Shown: positions 1 to 7,907, counted from the stretch's first letter. The stretch is DNA of 15,406 nt from Oscillospiraceae bacterium (GCA_019413245.1 DXNX01000019.1:8945-24350), one strand, 5' to 3'. Program-made: numbers and translations. The notes: generated by a model not told the origin, from the sequence alone.

Positions 1-213
1 GCCGAGAAGGCTGCTGCCGACGGTAAAGCTCGTGCCGATGCCGCCGCCAAGCAGGCGTCCGAAGCCAACAACGCCGCCCTGGAAGAACTGGCCAAGAACC
101 GCGCTGCCGCGGAACAGAACCTGCAGCAGCGGGCCGAAGCCTGTGCCGACCAGTGGGTGGACGAACTGTGCCGCCGTGCACTGGCCGGCACGGGTGCCGG
201 GGGTGAGGCTTGA
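1..213 (+). CDS. V/A-type ATPase peripheral stalk G/H-like subunit (3' end only)
   Basis: The gene enters from the left edge in frame 1 and ends at TGA 211-213, leaving 70 residues. They are almost entirely Ala, Glu, Lys and Gln with heptad-like spacing (for example KQASEANNAALEELAKN), as in a long coiled coil, followed by a short tail containing DQWVDELCRRALAG. This matches the G/H-type peripheral stalk subunit (NtpF in Enterococcus), which pairs with subunit E to form the stator stalk holding the A3B3 head against subunit I. The call rests mainly on composition and on position as the gene directly upstream of ntpC; coiled coils carry little family signal. The TGA overlaps the ATG of ntpC by one base, indicating translational coupling. 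The start codon and operon promoter lie outside the window. Confidence 0.7.
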   Translation, partial: AEKAAADGKARADAAAKQASEANNAALEELAKNRAAAEQNLQQRAEACADQWVDELCRRALAGTGAGGEA

Positions 214-1304
214 TGCTGCAGCTGCCCGCAAAGACCAGAGCCAGTAACGCGGCCCTGGCCAAGGCGCGCGCCATGTACGGCCGCCGGCTGACAACGGCGG
301 ACTACAAGCGTCTGGCTGCCTGCCGCACCATGTCGGCGCTGGCGGCCGAACTCAAGGCGCTGCCCATGTATGAGGAAGCCCTCAAGAGCGTCAACGCCTC
401 CACGGCGCGCCGCGCTCAGCTGGAAGCGCTGCTGCGCCAGGCCATCTTTGACCGGTACGACAGCCTGTGCCGCTACGAGCTTTCCTCCGGCCATCTGGTG
501 TACAGCTACTTCACCACCAGCTGCGAGGTGGACGAGATCCTGTCCTGCCTGCGCTGCCTGGATGCCGGGCGCCCGGGTGACTACCTGTTCAAGCTGCCGG
601 ATTTCCTGCAGCAGCGCTGCACGGTGGACCTGTACGCCCTGGCCCGGGTGACCGACGCCAAGAGCCTGCTGGCCGCTTTGGCCGGCACCCCGTACCAGAA
701 GATGCTGGCGCCCCTGGCAGACCTGCCGGACGGCTCCAAACTTCTGGTGCACGCCGAACCGTACCTGGAAAACTGGCGCCACAAGGCGCTGGTGGCCCTG
801 GCGCCGGGCCGGAGCGGTCCTTCCGCTCCCGGCGCGGAACCGGGTGTGCGGGATTACGTTGCGCTGGAGTGTGACGCAGCCGCCATCTCCAACGCAGCCC
901 GCCTGATCCGCATGAATGCGTCTGTGGCGGCAGTGGACGCCGCCGCCCGGCGCGACTGCACCAACCTCAGTGAAGCGGAATGGAACGCCATGCTGGGCGC
1001 GAAGGACATCGACGCCTTCCGCGCCGCGCTGGACAAGAACCGCTACGGCCGCGCGCTGCGGCGGTACCAGTTCCGCATCCTGAAGGAAGGCCTGCAGATG
1101 TACCAGTATGACTGGTGCGAAAAATGGCTGCGCTTTTCCACCGACCCCAGCCTGGTCATGTTGTGTTATACCTACCTGGCCCGGTGCGAGGTTAAAAACC
1201 TTGATCATATTATCGAGGGCGTTCATTACCATATGCCTGCCGATGAGCTGCTGACCATGGTGGTCGGCTGCCACGCAGACAACGAGAAAGGGAGGGTGAG
1301 TTGA
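213..1304 (+). CDS. ntpC: V/A-type ATP synthase subunit C (central-rotor adaptor)
   Basis: The product is 363 residues, close to the usual length of the bacterial/archaeal subunit C family (related to eukaryotic subunit d, AC39). This funnel-shaped adaptor sits on the cytoplasmic face of the membrane c-ring and receives the D-F shaft. The sequence is soluble and alpha-helical with no membrane segment. The C-terminal part (YLARCEVKNLDHIIEGVHYH, about residues 323-342) resembles the conserved C-terminal helix of the family. I chose ATG 213, which overlaps the preceding stop as TGATG and has a GGGTGAGG-like ribosome site just upstream. A TTG at 210 in the same frame would add one residue. The gene ends at TGA 1302-1304, one base before the TTG start of ntpI. 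The last 150 bases are locally AT-richer than the rest but remain in frame and encode the conserved part. Confidence 0.88.
   Translation: MLQLPAKTRASNAALAKARAMYGRRLTTADYKRLAACRTMSALAAELKALPMYEEALKSVNASTARRAQLEALLRQAIFDRYDSLCRYELSSGHLVYSYFTTSCEVDEILSCLRCLDAGRPGDYLFKLPDFLQQRCTVDLYALARVTDAKSLLAALAGTPYQKMLAPLADLPDGSKLLVHAEPYLENWRHKALVALAPGRSGPSAPGAEPGVRDYVALECDAAAISNAARLIRMNASVAAVDAAARRDCTNLSEAEWNAMLGAKDIDAFRAALDKNRYGRALRRYQFRILKEGLQMYQYDWCEKWLRFSTDPSLVMLCYTYLARCEVKNLDHIIEGVHYHMPADELLTMVVGCHADNEKGRVS
1290..1300 (+). promoter_or_regulatory. Ribosome binding site deciding the TTG start of ntpI
   Basis: The purine run GGGAGGGTGAG lies inside the end of ntpC. Its GGAGG core ends 10 bases before TTG 1306 but 22 bases before the first in-frame ATG at 1318. 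The spacing therefore favours the TTG start, giving an N-terminus of MVERMKLV, which agrees with the short hydrophilic start common in subunit I. Confidence 0.65.
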
Positions 1305-1305
1305 T

Positions 1306-3246
1306 TTGGTCGAACGCATGAAGCTGGTCCATGTGCAGGGCACCCTGCCGCACCTGGACGAATTCTTGGGCGCCTGCTGTCTGGACGGACGGTTCGGGCT
1401 GGAGCCCGCGACCGACTACATGTCCACCTCACTGGGCTATGCCCCGCTGAATGAGGAGGACCCCTACACGCCGCTGGTGCAGCGTGTGGAAACGCTGGCC
1501 AAGGAGGTCGGCCAGGAGCTGCCGGACACCACGCCGGAAAAGACCCCGGCAAACCCCGACACGAAGGAATTCCTGGACAGCCTGACCCAGCGCATCGACG
1601 CGCTGCGCAACGAAAAGGCCAGCCTGCTGGAACAGCAGAAGCTGTGCCAGGAAGGCATTGACCAGTACAGCCATTTCCTGAGCCTGAAAGCCAACATCGA
1701 CGACATCGGCAACTGCAAGCATGTCAAGGTCCGGTTCGGCTTCCTGCCCAAGGCCGGCTACAACAAGCTCATGAGCAGCTACGCCGATGACCCCTACATC
1801 CTGTTCGTGCCCTGCAGCCAGACGGCTGACGGCTACTGGGGCGTCTACATGACGCCGCGCAGCAAGGCACAGGAGACCGACGGCATCTTCTCCATGCTGT
1901 TCTTCGAGCCTCTGCGCGTGCCCGGCGCCGCCGGCAGCCCGGAGGAGATCGTGGAGCACTTCCGCGAGAACCTGGAAGTCGTGCAGCAGAGCATCGACAA
2001 CCTGGACGAACGCCTGCGTCAGGTCTGGCAGGAGAACCTGGAAAAGGTCACTGTCATTTATAACGGGGCCCGCTACAACGCGGCTGTGTTCAGCCTGCGC
2101 CAGTACGCGGCCGTAAAGGGGGCGCACTTCTTCTGCGTGGGCTGGGTGCCCGCTTCCCAGATCGACGAGATCACCGATCTGGCCAAGTCCATCCCCAGCA
2201 TCCGTGTCACCGTCGACGACCCCGACAAGGCCGGCCGTCATACACCGCCAACCAAGCTGCGCAATGCCTGGTTTTTCCGCCCTTTTGAGTTCTTTGTCGA
2301 GATGTACGGACTGCCCAACTATGACGAAACGGACGTGACCGCTTTCGTCGCTGTGACCTTCACCGTGCTTTTCGGCATCATGTTCGGCGATGTAGGGCAG
2401 GGGCTGGTACTTACCGTATTCAGCCTGTTTATGTGGAAGGTCAAAAAAAATCCGCTGTTTCACCTGATGATCCCCTGCGGCATCGCCAGTACGGTGGCCG
2501 GGTTCGTCTACGGCTCGGTCTTCGGGTTTGAGGAAGTCCTCGACCCGCTGTACCAGGCCCTGGGCATGGCAGGCAAACCGGTGTCCGTCATGGATTCCAT
2601 CACCAGCATCCTGCTCTTCGCCGTGTACATCGGTGTGGTCCTGGTGCTGGCCGCCATGGGCATGAACATCTACACCCAGGCCAAGCAGGGCCACACCGGT
2701 GATGTGCTGTTCGGCACCAACGGTGTGGTGGGCGTCATCACCTATGTGGCCGGTGTGGACCTGGTCAGCGCCTTCATGGGCGCCACCGTCTTCATGCCGG
2801 TGTGGCTGGCCGCCATCCTGCTGGTCCTGGGCCTGGTCGCCCTGCTCTTTGCAGGCGTGCTGGCACCCATGGTCAACGGCGACCCCGACTGGCGGCCTGC
2901 CGACGGCTGGGGCGGCTATCTGATGCAGAACTTCTTCGAACTGCTGGAAAGCGTGCTCAGCTACCTGTCCAACACCATCTCGTTCCTGCGTGTGGGCGCC
3001 TTTGTCATCGTCCACGCCAGCATGATGATGGTCGTCTTTACGCTGGCCGGCACCCCCGCCAACCCGGTGGTCGTCGTGCTGGGCAACATTGTGGTCATTG
3101 CACTGGAAGCGCTTCTGTCCGCCATCCAGGGCATCCGTCTGGAATTCTACGAAATGTTCAGCCGCTTCTATCAGGGCGGCGGACACAAGTTCCGTGCTCT
3201 GGACCTGAAAGATGCGTCCACTGCCATCCCCACCGATGCTTCCTGA
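1306..3246 (+). CDS. ntpI: V/A-type ATP synthase subunit I (membrane stator)
   Basis: At 646 residues it matches the usual length of subunit I (eukaryotic subunit a). The N-terminal half, to about residue 340, is cytoplasmic with coiled-coil stretches (around residues 85-125 and 210-245) that bind the peripheral stalks. The C-terminal half has about seven or eight hydrophobic segments, starting with FVAVTFTVLFGIMFGDVGQG. This membrane part forms the two ion half-channels beside the K ring. The expected arginines are visible: R562 in SFLRVGAF and R611 in GIRLEFYE, which in characterised members displace the ion from the ring glutamate. Translation starts at TTG 1306, one base after ntpC, and ends at TGA 3244-3246. 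A run of eight A residues at 2443-2450 encodes part of VKKNP in a membrane loop. A 72-base gap to ntpK follows. Confidence 0.93.
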   Translation: MVERMKLVHVQGTLPHLDEFLGACCLDGRFGLEPATDYMSTSLGYAPLNEEDPYTPLVQRVETLAKEVGQELPDTTPEKTPANPDTKEFLDSLTQRIDALRNEKASLLEQQKLCQEGIDQYSHFLSLKANIDDIGNCKHVKVRFGFLPKAGYNKLMSSYADDPYILFVPCSQTADGYWGVYMTPRSKAQETDGIFSMLFFEPLRVPGAAGSPEEIVEHFRENLEVVQQSIDNLDERLRQVWQENLEKVTVIYNGARYNAAVFSLRQYAAVKGAHFFCVGWVPASQIDEITDLAKSIPSIRVTVDDPDKAGRHTPPTKLRNAWFFRPFEFFVEMYGLPNYDETDVTAFVAVTFTVLFGIMFGDVGQGLVLTVFSLFMWKVKKNPLFHLMIPCGIASTVAGFVYGSVFGFEEVLDPLYQALGMAGKPVSVMDSITSILLFAVYIGVVLVLAAMGMNIYTQAKQGHTGDVLFGTNGVVGVITYVAGVDLVSAFMGATVFMPVWLAAILLVLGLVALLFAGVLAPMVNGDPDWRPADGWGGYLMQNFFELLESVLSYLSNTISFLRVGAFVIVHASMMMVVFTLAGTPANPVVVVLGNIVVIALEALLSAIQGIRLEFYEMFSRFYQGGGHKFRALDLKDASTAIPTDAS

Positions 3247-3304
3247 CTGTGCCCGCCAACCGGCGAGCCCCGTCTTTATGCATAACAACCAACCGTTCAA
3301 TCAC

Positions 3305-3311
3305 AGGAGGG
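3305..3311 (+). promoter_or_regulatory. Strong Shine-Dalgarno site of ntpK
   Basis: AGGAGGG ends seven bases before ATG 3319, close to a perfect match to the 16S rRNA tail with ideal spacing. It is the strongest ribosome site in the operon and precedes the subunit needed in about ten copies per enzyme. The rest of the 72-base gap after ntpI shows no clear terminator or promoter. Confidence 0.7.
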
Positions 3312-3318
3312 TATTACC

Positions 3319-3696
3319 ATGAAAACCAACGCTCGTAAACTGATCGCTTCTCTGTTTATCGTCTTTACCCTGGTCTGCTTCGGCTGCTTCGCCGCCAGCG
3401 CGGAAGGCACCGACACCGCCAGCACCACCGCCCAGACCACTGCTTCCGAGGAAGTCAGCCCCGAAAATGAGCACAACACCAGCCTGAGCATCGGCCTGGT
3501 CGCCGCTGCCCTGGCCACCGGTCTGGCCGGTATCGGCGGTGGTATCGCCGTTGCCGCCGGCGCCCCCGCTGCCATCGCTGCCAACAGCGAGAACCCCAAG
3601 ACCTTCGGTAAGAGCCTGATCTTCGTCGCCCTGGGCGAATCCATCGCTCTGTACGGCCTGGTCATCTCCATCATGATCCTGAGCAAGCTGGTGTAA
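3319..3696 (+). CDS. ntpK: V/A-type ATP synthase subunit K (rotor ring proteolipid) with signal-like N-terminus
   Basis: This is the c-ring subunit that carries H+ or Na+ through the membrane. The 125 residues fall into three parts. Residues 1-28 look like a signal peptide: MKTNARK, a hydrophobic core at 8-25, and a possible cleavage motif ASA before EG. Residues 29-54 are an acidic, Ser/Thr-rich linker. Residues 55-125 are one two-helix hairpin: Gly/Ala-rich TM1 (GIGGGIAVAAGA), a polar loop (ANSENPKTFGK) and TM2 (IFVALGESIALYGLVI). E107 in ALGES is the expected ion-binding carboxylate. It is therefore the 8-kDa type, not the four-helix 16-kDa type of Enterococcus. Thermus proteolipid precursors also carry a removed N-terminal signal, so a processed precursor is plausible. 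Start ATG 3319 follows a very strong ribosome site; TAA is at 3694-3696, four bases before ntpG. Confidence 0.92.
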   Translation: MKTNARKLIASLFIVFTLVCFGCFAASAEGTDTASTTAQTTASEEVSPENEHNTSLSIGLVAAALATGLAGIGGGIAVAAGAPAAIAANSENPKTFGKSLIFVALGESIALYGLVISIMILSKLV

Positions 3697-3700
3697 AACA

Positions 3701-4009
3701 ATGCGCTTCTATCTCATCAGTGATAACTCCGATGCCATGAACGGGCTGCGCCTGGCCGGCATCGAGGGGACCGTTGCCCGCAGCGAGGCCGATGTCCGCG
3801 CCGCGCTGCAGTCCATTGCCCAGCAGAAGGACATCGGCATGATCCTCGTCACCGAGAAGATCGCCGAAGCCTACACCGAGGCACTGGACCCCGTTCTGGG
3901 CAACCCGGGCGGTCCTCTGCTGGTCACGGTGCCTTCCACCGGCGGTTCCGCCGCCGGCAAGGACCGCATCACCCGTTATATCCGCGAAGCCATCGGCATC
4001 AAAGTCTGA
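3701..4009 (+). CDS. ntpG: V/A-type ATP synthase subunit F (central shaft; NtpG)
   Basis: The 102-residue product fits the small F subunit family (called NtpG in Enterococcus, AtpF elsewhere; not the F-type b subunit). It has an alternating beta/alpha fold with MRFYLISDNSDAMNGLRLAGIEG at the N-terminus, the conserved strand IGMILVTEKIAE near residues 46-57, then PLLVTVPS and the C-terminal helix DRITRYIREAIG. The subunit binds D in the rotating shaft and can modulate ATP hydrolysis through movement of its C-terminal helix. The ATG lies four bases after the ntpK stop. The bases before it (GCAAGCTGGTGTAAAACA) hold no good Shine-Dalgarno site, so translation probably depends on ribosomes finishing ntpK. 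A 74-base gap separates it from ntpE. Confidence 0.88.
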   Translation: MRFYLISDNSDAMNGLRLAGIEGTVARSEADVRAALQSIAQQKDIGMILVTEKIAEAYTEALDPVLGNPGGPLLVTVPSTGGSAAGKDRITRYIREAIGIKV

Positions 4010-4024
4010 CAGACGCGCTTCGCC

Positions 4025-4046
4025 CGGCCCGGCGGTTCCGGGACCG
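4025..4046 (+). repeat. Small hairpin in the gap between ntpG and ntpE
   Basis: CGGCCCGG pairs with CCGGG-A-CCG across the loop CGGTT, giving eight pairs with one bulged A. A run of six T lies at 4065-4070, nearly 20 bases downstream and so too far for a normal terminator. It may be an RNA stability or processing element inside the operon message, or a chance result of GC-rich sequence. Confidence 0.4.
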
Positions 4047-4083
4047 AACTACCACACAAATTCGTTTTTTGGGGGTGTACCAT

Positions 4084-4668
4084 ATGCTGGAATTGAACGT
4101 CCGCGCCGAACAGTTCCTCGCGTCCATCCGGGCCGAGGGAGAACGCCAGTGCGCCGAAATCCGTGAAAAGACCGACGCCGAAATCGAGGCAGCGCTCAGC
4201 GAAGCCCAAAAGACGGAGGCGGCACGCGCGGAATCCACCGTTGCGTTTGAAACGGCCCGCGCCAAGACCCAGGCCAACCGCGCTTTGAGCGCTGCACGCA
4301 CCGAAGCCCGCGGCGAGCTGGCAGCCCGCCGTGCTGCATTGGCCGACGATGTGTTTGCCAAGGCTCAGCAGAAACTGGCCGACTTTACCCGCACCGACGA
4401 TTACGGCCCCTGGCTGCGTGCCAGCGCCGCCTCCCTGGCCAAGCGCCTGGGCGAAGGCACCGTGCTGTATGCCCGTGCGGCCGACCTGCCGCTGCTGACC
4501 GATCTGCCTGCCGGCTGCACCGTGCAGGAAGACGCCGCCAACACGTTGGGCGGTCTGCGCGCTGAGAACCCGTCCGCCTCTCTGGCAGCCGACGATACGC
4601 TGGCAGCCCGTCTGGCGGCTCAGCGCCCCTGGTTCCTGGAGAACGCGGGGCTGGAGATCGCGCTGTAA
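4084..4668 (+). CDS. ntpE: V/A-type ATP synthase subunit E (peripheral stalk)
   Basis: The 194-residue product fits the E subunit, which pairs with the G/H subunit to form the stalks linking the A3B3 head to the membrane stator. Residues 1-100 are a charged Ala-rich coiled coil (ECAEIREKTDAEIEAALSEA-like pattern with many Glu, Arg and Ala). Residues 100-194 form a globular domain that contacts the head, ending in RPWFLENAGLEIAL. I chose ATG 4084, giving MLELNVRAEQF, because the purine run GGGGGTG at 4071-4077 sits six bases upstream. In-frame TTG 4069 and GTG 4075 overlap that ribosome site and are less likely. The E family is poorly conserved, so the call also relies on its place just before ntpA. 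Confidence 0.85.
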   Translation: MLELNVRAEQFLASIRAEGERQCAEIREKTDAEIEAALSEAQKTEAARAESTVAFETARAKTQANRALSAARTEARGELAARRAALADDVFAKAQQKLADFTRTDDYGPWLRASAASLAKRLGEGTVLYARAADLPLLTDLPAGCTVQEDAANTLGGLRAENPSASLAADDTLAARLAAQRPWFLENAGLEIAL

Positions 4669-4692
4669 GGTAACAAAGAGGGAAGGATCACC

Positions 4693-6480
4693 ATGCAAAC
4701 CTATAAACTATACAGCATCAACGGCCCGGTGGTCACCGTCAAGGGCCGCACGGGGCTGTCGATGATGGAGATGGTCCATGTCGGCAACCAGCGCCTGGTC
4801 GGCGAAGTCATCCGTCTGGACGCGGATGCCGCCACCATCCAGGTCTACGAAGAGACCGGCGGCCTGCGCCCCGGCGAACCCGTGGAACCCACCGGTGCTC
4901 CGCTGTCCGTCACCCTGGGCCCCGGCATCCTGCGCAACATCTATGATGGTATCCAGCGTCCGCTGCCCGCCATCGAAGCTGCCAGCGGCAGCTTTATCGG
5001 CCGCGGCGCCCAGGCACCTGCCCTGGATGTGGAAAAGAAGTGGGATGTCACCGTCACCGTCAAACCCGGGGATACCCTGGAACCCGGCCAGGTCTATGCC
5101 ACCTGCCCGGAGACCCCGGCTGTCACCCATCGCTGCATGCTTTCGCCCATGTACAGCCGCTGCACCGTCACCTGGGTGGCGGAAAACGGTCAGTACACCG
5201 TGGAAGAGCCCATCGCCAAGGTCAAGGATGCTTCCGGCAAGGAGCACACCCTGACCCTGTGCCAGAAATGGCCCATCCGTACGCCCCGCCCGGCGGCAGA
5301 GCGTATGACTTCGCCCAAACCCCTGATCACCGGCGAACGTGTCATTGATACCATGTTCCCCATCGCCAAGGGCGGCGCCGCCGCCATCCCCGGCGGTTTC
5401 GGCACCGGCAAGACCATGACCCAGCACCAGCTGGCCAAGTGGTGTGACGCCGACATTATCATCTACGTCGGCTGCGGCGAACGCGGCAACGAGATGACCC
5501 AGGCGCTGCAGGAATTCAGCGAACTGACCGACCCGCGCACCGGCAACAGCCTGATGGACCGTACCGTGCTCATCGCCAACACGTCCAACATGCCTGTGGC
5601 CGCCCGTGAAGCCTCCATCTACACCGGCATCACGCTGGCCGAATACTACCGCGACATGGGCTACCACGCCGCCATGATGGCCGACTCCACCTCCCGCTGG
5701 GCCGAGGCCCTGCGCGAGATGTCCGGCCGTCTGGAAGAAATGCCCGCCGACGAAGGCTACCCGGCCTACCTGCCCAGCCGCCTGGCTGAGTTCTACGAAC
5801 GCGCCGGCTACTTCAAGACCCTGGGCGGGGAAGAGGGCTCTGTGTCGGTCATCGGCGCTGTCAGCCCCCAGGGCAACGACTTCTCCGAACCTGTCACCCA
5901 GAACACCAAGCGCTTCACCCGCTGCTTCTGGGCTCTGGACAAGAGCCTGGCCTATGCCCGTCACTACCCCGCAATCAACTGGAACGATTCTTACAGTGAA
6001 TACCTGGGCGACCTGTCCGAATGGTATTACGACAATGTGGGCAAAGACTTCATGGAGTGCCGCAGCCGTCTGGCCGACCTGCTGCTGCAGGAGACCAACC
6101 TGATGCAGATCGTCAAGCTGATCGGTTCCGATGTTCTGCCCGATGACCAGAAACTGACCATCGAGATCGCCCGCGTCATCCGCGTGGGCTTCCTGCAGCA
6201 GAACGCTTTCCATCCGGTGGACACCTATGTTCCGCTGGAAAAACAGCTGAAGATGATGCAGATCATCCTGTACCTGTACGACAAGTGCAGCGCCCTGGTC
6301 GCCAAGCAGGTGCCGGTCAGCACCCTGCTGGCCACCGGCCTGTTCGATACCCTGGTCAAGATGAAGTACGACATCCCCAACGATGACTTCAGCCGCTTCG
6401 ACGCCCTGCGCGCCGAGATCGATACCAAGCTGGCCGCCGCAGGAGCGGGCGCCGGCAGCAAAGAAGGGGGCAATGCGTAA
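4693..6480 (+). CDS. ntpA: V/A-type ATP synthase catalytic subunit A
   Basis: At 595 residues this is the standard length of the catalytic A subunit, three of which alternate with three B subunits and make or hydrolyse ATP. The N-terminal beta-barrel (1-70) contains INGPVVTVKGR. The insertion typical of A, absent from F-type beta, covers roughly residues 110-190. The P-loop GGFGTGKT is at 234-241, followed by the conserved GCGERGNEM with catalytic E263 and R264. Walker B ends at D331 in MADSTSRWAEALRE, and GRLEEMPADEGYPAYL follows. The C-terminal helical domain ends in a Gly/Ala-rich tail. The P-loop reads GGFGTG where GAFGSG or GPFGSG is commoner, a mild variant that keeps the key Lys and Thr. 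ATG 4693 follows the purine-rich GAGGGAAGGA. The stop overlaps the ntpB start (TAATG). Confidence 0.97.
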   Translation: MQTYKLYSINGPVVTVKGRTGLSMMEMVHVGNQRLVGEVIRLDADAATIQVYEETGGLRPGEPVEPTGAPLSVTLGPGILRNIYDGIQRPLPAIEAASGSFIGRGAQAPALDVEKKWDVTVTVKPGDTLEPGQVYATCPETPAVTHRCMLSPMYSRCTVTWVAENGQYTVEEPIAKVKDASGKEHTLTLCQKWPIRTPRPAAERMTSPKPLITGERVIDTMFPIAKGGAAAIPGGFGTGKTMTQHQLAKWCDADIIIYVGCGERGNEMTQALQEFSELTDPRTGNSLMDRTVLIANTSNMPVAAREASIYTGITLAEYYRDMGYHAAMMADSTSRWAEALREMSGRLEEMPADEGYPAYLPSRLAEFYERAGYFKTLGGEEGSVSVIGAVSPQGNDFSEPVTQNTKRFTRCFWALDKSLAYARHYPAINWNDSYSEYLGDLSEWYYDNVGKDFMECRSRLADLLLQETNLMQIVKLIGSDVLPDDQKLTIEIARVIRVGFLQQNAFHPVDTYVPLEKQLKMMQIILYLYDKCSALVAKQVPVSTLLATGLFDTLVKMKYDIPNDDFSRFDALRAEIDTKLAAAGAGAGSKEGGNA

Positions 6481-7907
6481 TGATTCTGGAACATATTGGT
6501 CTGAGCCAGATCAACGGCTCCCTGGTCGTGCTGGACGACGTGCCCGGCGTCAGCTATGACGAAGTGGTCGAGCTGCGCCTGGAGAACGGTACCACCCGCA
6601 CCGGCCGTGTGGTCATGGTCGAAGGCAACCGCTGCGTCATCCAGGTCTTTGAGGGTTCCGCCGGCCTGAGCCTGCTGAACACCCGCACCGTCTTTACCGG
6701 TCATCCCATGATGATGGACCTGTCTCCCGAACTGCCGGGCCGTATTCTGGACGGCCTGGGCCGCCCCATCGACGGCCAGGGCGACATCTACCCGGTGGCC
6801 CGCCGCGACGTGAACGGCGCGCCCATCAACCCGGTCAGCCGTGTGTATCCCCGGAACTACATCCACACCGGCATCTCCTCCATCGACTGCCTGACCACCC
6901 TGATCCGCGGCCAGAAGCTGCCCATCTTCTCCGGTTCCGGTATGCGCCACAATGAACTGGCCGTGCAGATCGTGCAGCAGGCCAGCGTGTCCGACGGGTC
7001 CGACTTCGCCATCGTCTTTGCCGCCATGGGCGTCAAGAACGACGTGGCCGAGTACTTCCGCGATTCCTTTGTCAGCACCGGCGCCATGGACCGCGTGGTC
7101 ATGCTGCTGAACCTGGCCAACGACCCCATCATCGAGCGTATCATCACCCCGCGTGCCGCTCTGACCGTGGCCGAGTACCTGGCCTTTGACCTGGGCAAGA
7201 ACGTTCTGGTCATCCTTACCGATATGACCAGCTACTGCGAAGCCCTGCGTGAGTTCTCCTCCTCCAAGGGTGAGATCCCGGCCCGTAAAGGCTTCCCCGG
7301 CTACCTGTATTCCGATCTGGCCAGCCTGTACGAGCGCGCCGGTATCATCAAGGGCAGCAACGGTTCTGTGACCCAGATCCCCATCCTGACCATGCCCGGC
7401 GATGACATCACCCACCCCATCCCCGACCTGACCGGCTACATCACCGAAGGCCAGATCGTGCTGGACCGTGCCATGGACGCCACCGGCATCTATCCGCCCG
7501 TGGCCGTTCTGCCCAGCCTGTCCCGTCTGATGAAGGACGGCATCGGCGCCGGCTACACCCGTGAGGATCATGTCACCCTGGCCAACCAGCTGTTTGCCTG
7601 CTACGCCAAGGTGCAGGATGCCAAGGCACTGGCCAGCGTTATCGGTGAAGAGGAACTGTCCGAGAGCGACAAGCTGCTGATGCAGTTCGGCCGCGAATTC
7701 GAGCACCGCTTCATCGGCCAGGGCAACACCAACCGGTCCATGGAAGAGACCCTGGACCTGGGCTGGGAACTGCTGGCCGGGCTGCCCCGTGCCGCTCTGG
7801 ACCGCTGCGACGACCAGCCGCTGGATACCTACTATGAGCCGGCCCGCAAGCGCCGCCAGCGCCGTCAGGCCATGCTGGATGCCCAGCACGCCGCCCAGGC
7901 GGAATAA
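6480..7907 (+). CDS. ntpB: V/A-type ATP synthase regulatory subunit B
   Basis: The 475 residues match the non-catalytic B subunit, slightly longer than the usual 460 or so because of a basic, Ala-rich tail (RKRRQRRQAMLDAQHAAQAE). The family signature SSIDCLTTLIRGQKLPIF is followed by SGSGMRHNE (from residue 151) where a P-loop would be. The missing GKT is normal for B, which lines the nucleotide interface but does not itself catalyse. Other conserved stretches are FAAMGVKNDVAEYFRDSF, LTDMTSYCEALREFSSSKGE and SLSRLMKDGIGAGYTREDH, the last typical of B C-terminal domains. The ATG overlaps the ntpA stop by one base, and AAGAAGGGGG at 6461-6470 serves as its ribosome site. This coupling fits the equal A:B stoichiometry. 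Confidence 0.97.
   Translation: MILEHIGLSQINGSLVVLDDVPGVSYDEVVELRLENGTTRTGRVVMVEGNRCVIQVFEGSAGLSLLNTRTVFTGHPMMMDLSPELPGRILDGLGRPIDGQGDIYPVARRDVNGAPINPVSRVYPRNYIHTGISSIDCLTTLIRGQKLPIFSGSGMRHNELAVQIVQQASVSDGSDFAIVFAAMGVKNDVAEYFRDSFVSTGAMDRVVMLLNLANDPIIERIITPRAALTVAEYLAFDLGKNVLVILTDMTSYCEALREFSSSKGEIPARKGFPGYLYSDLASLYERAGIIKGSNGSVTQIPILTMPGDDITHPIPDLTGYITEGQIVLDRAMDATGIYPPVAVLPSLSRLMKDGIGAGYTREDHVTLANQLFACYAKVQDAKALASVIGEEELSESDKLLMQFGREFEHRFIGQGNTNRSMEETLDLGWELLAGLPRAALDRCDDQPLDTYYEPARKRRQRRQAMLDAQHAAQAE

Noticed and set aside
1150..1250. AT-richer patch at the end of ntpC as an internal promoter or a foreign insert
   Set aside because: It stays in frame and encodes the conserved C-terminal part. 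The best -10-like hexamer (TATTAT at 1208) has no acceptable -35.
1429..3300. Long open frame of 623 codons antisense to ntpI
   Set aside because: It is a shadow of the real gene. The sense gene almost never uses TTA, CTA or TCA codons, so stops are absent on the opposite strand. The product is rich in His, Gln and Asp and matches no family.
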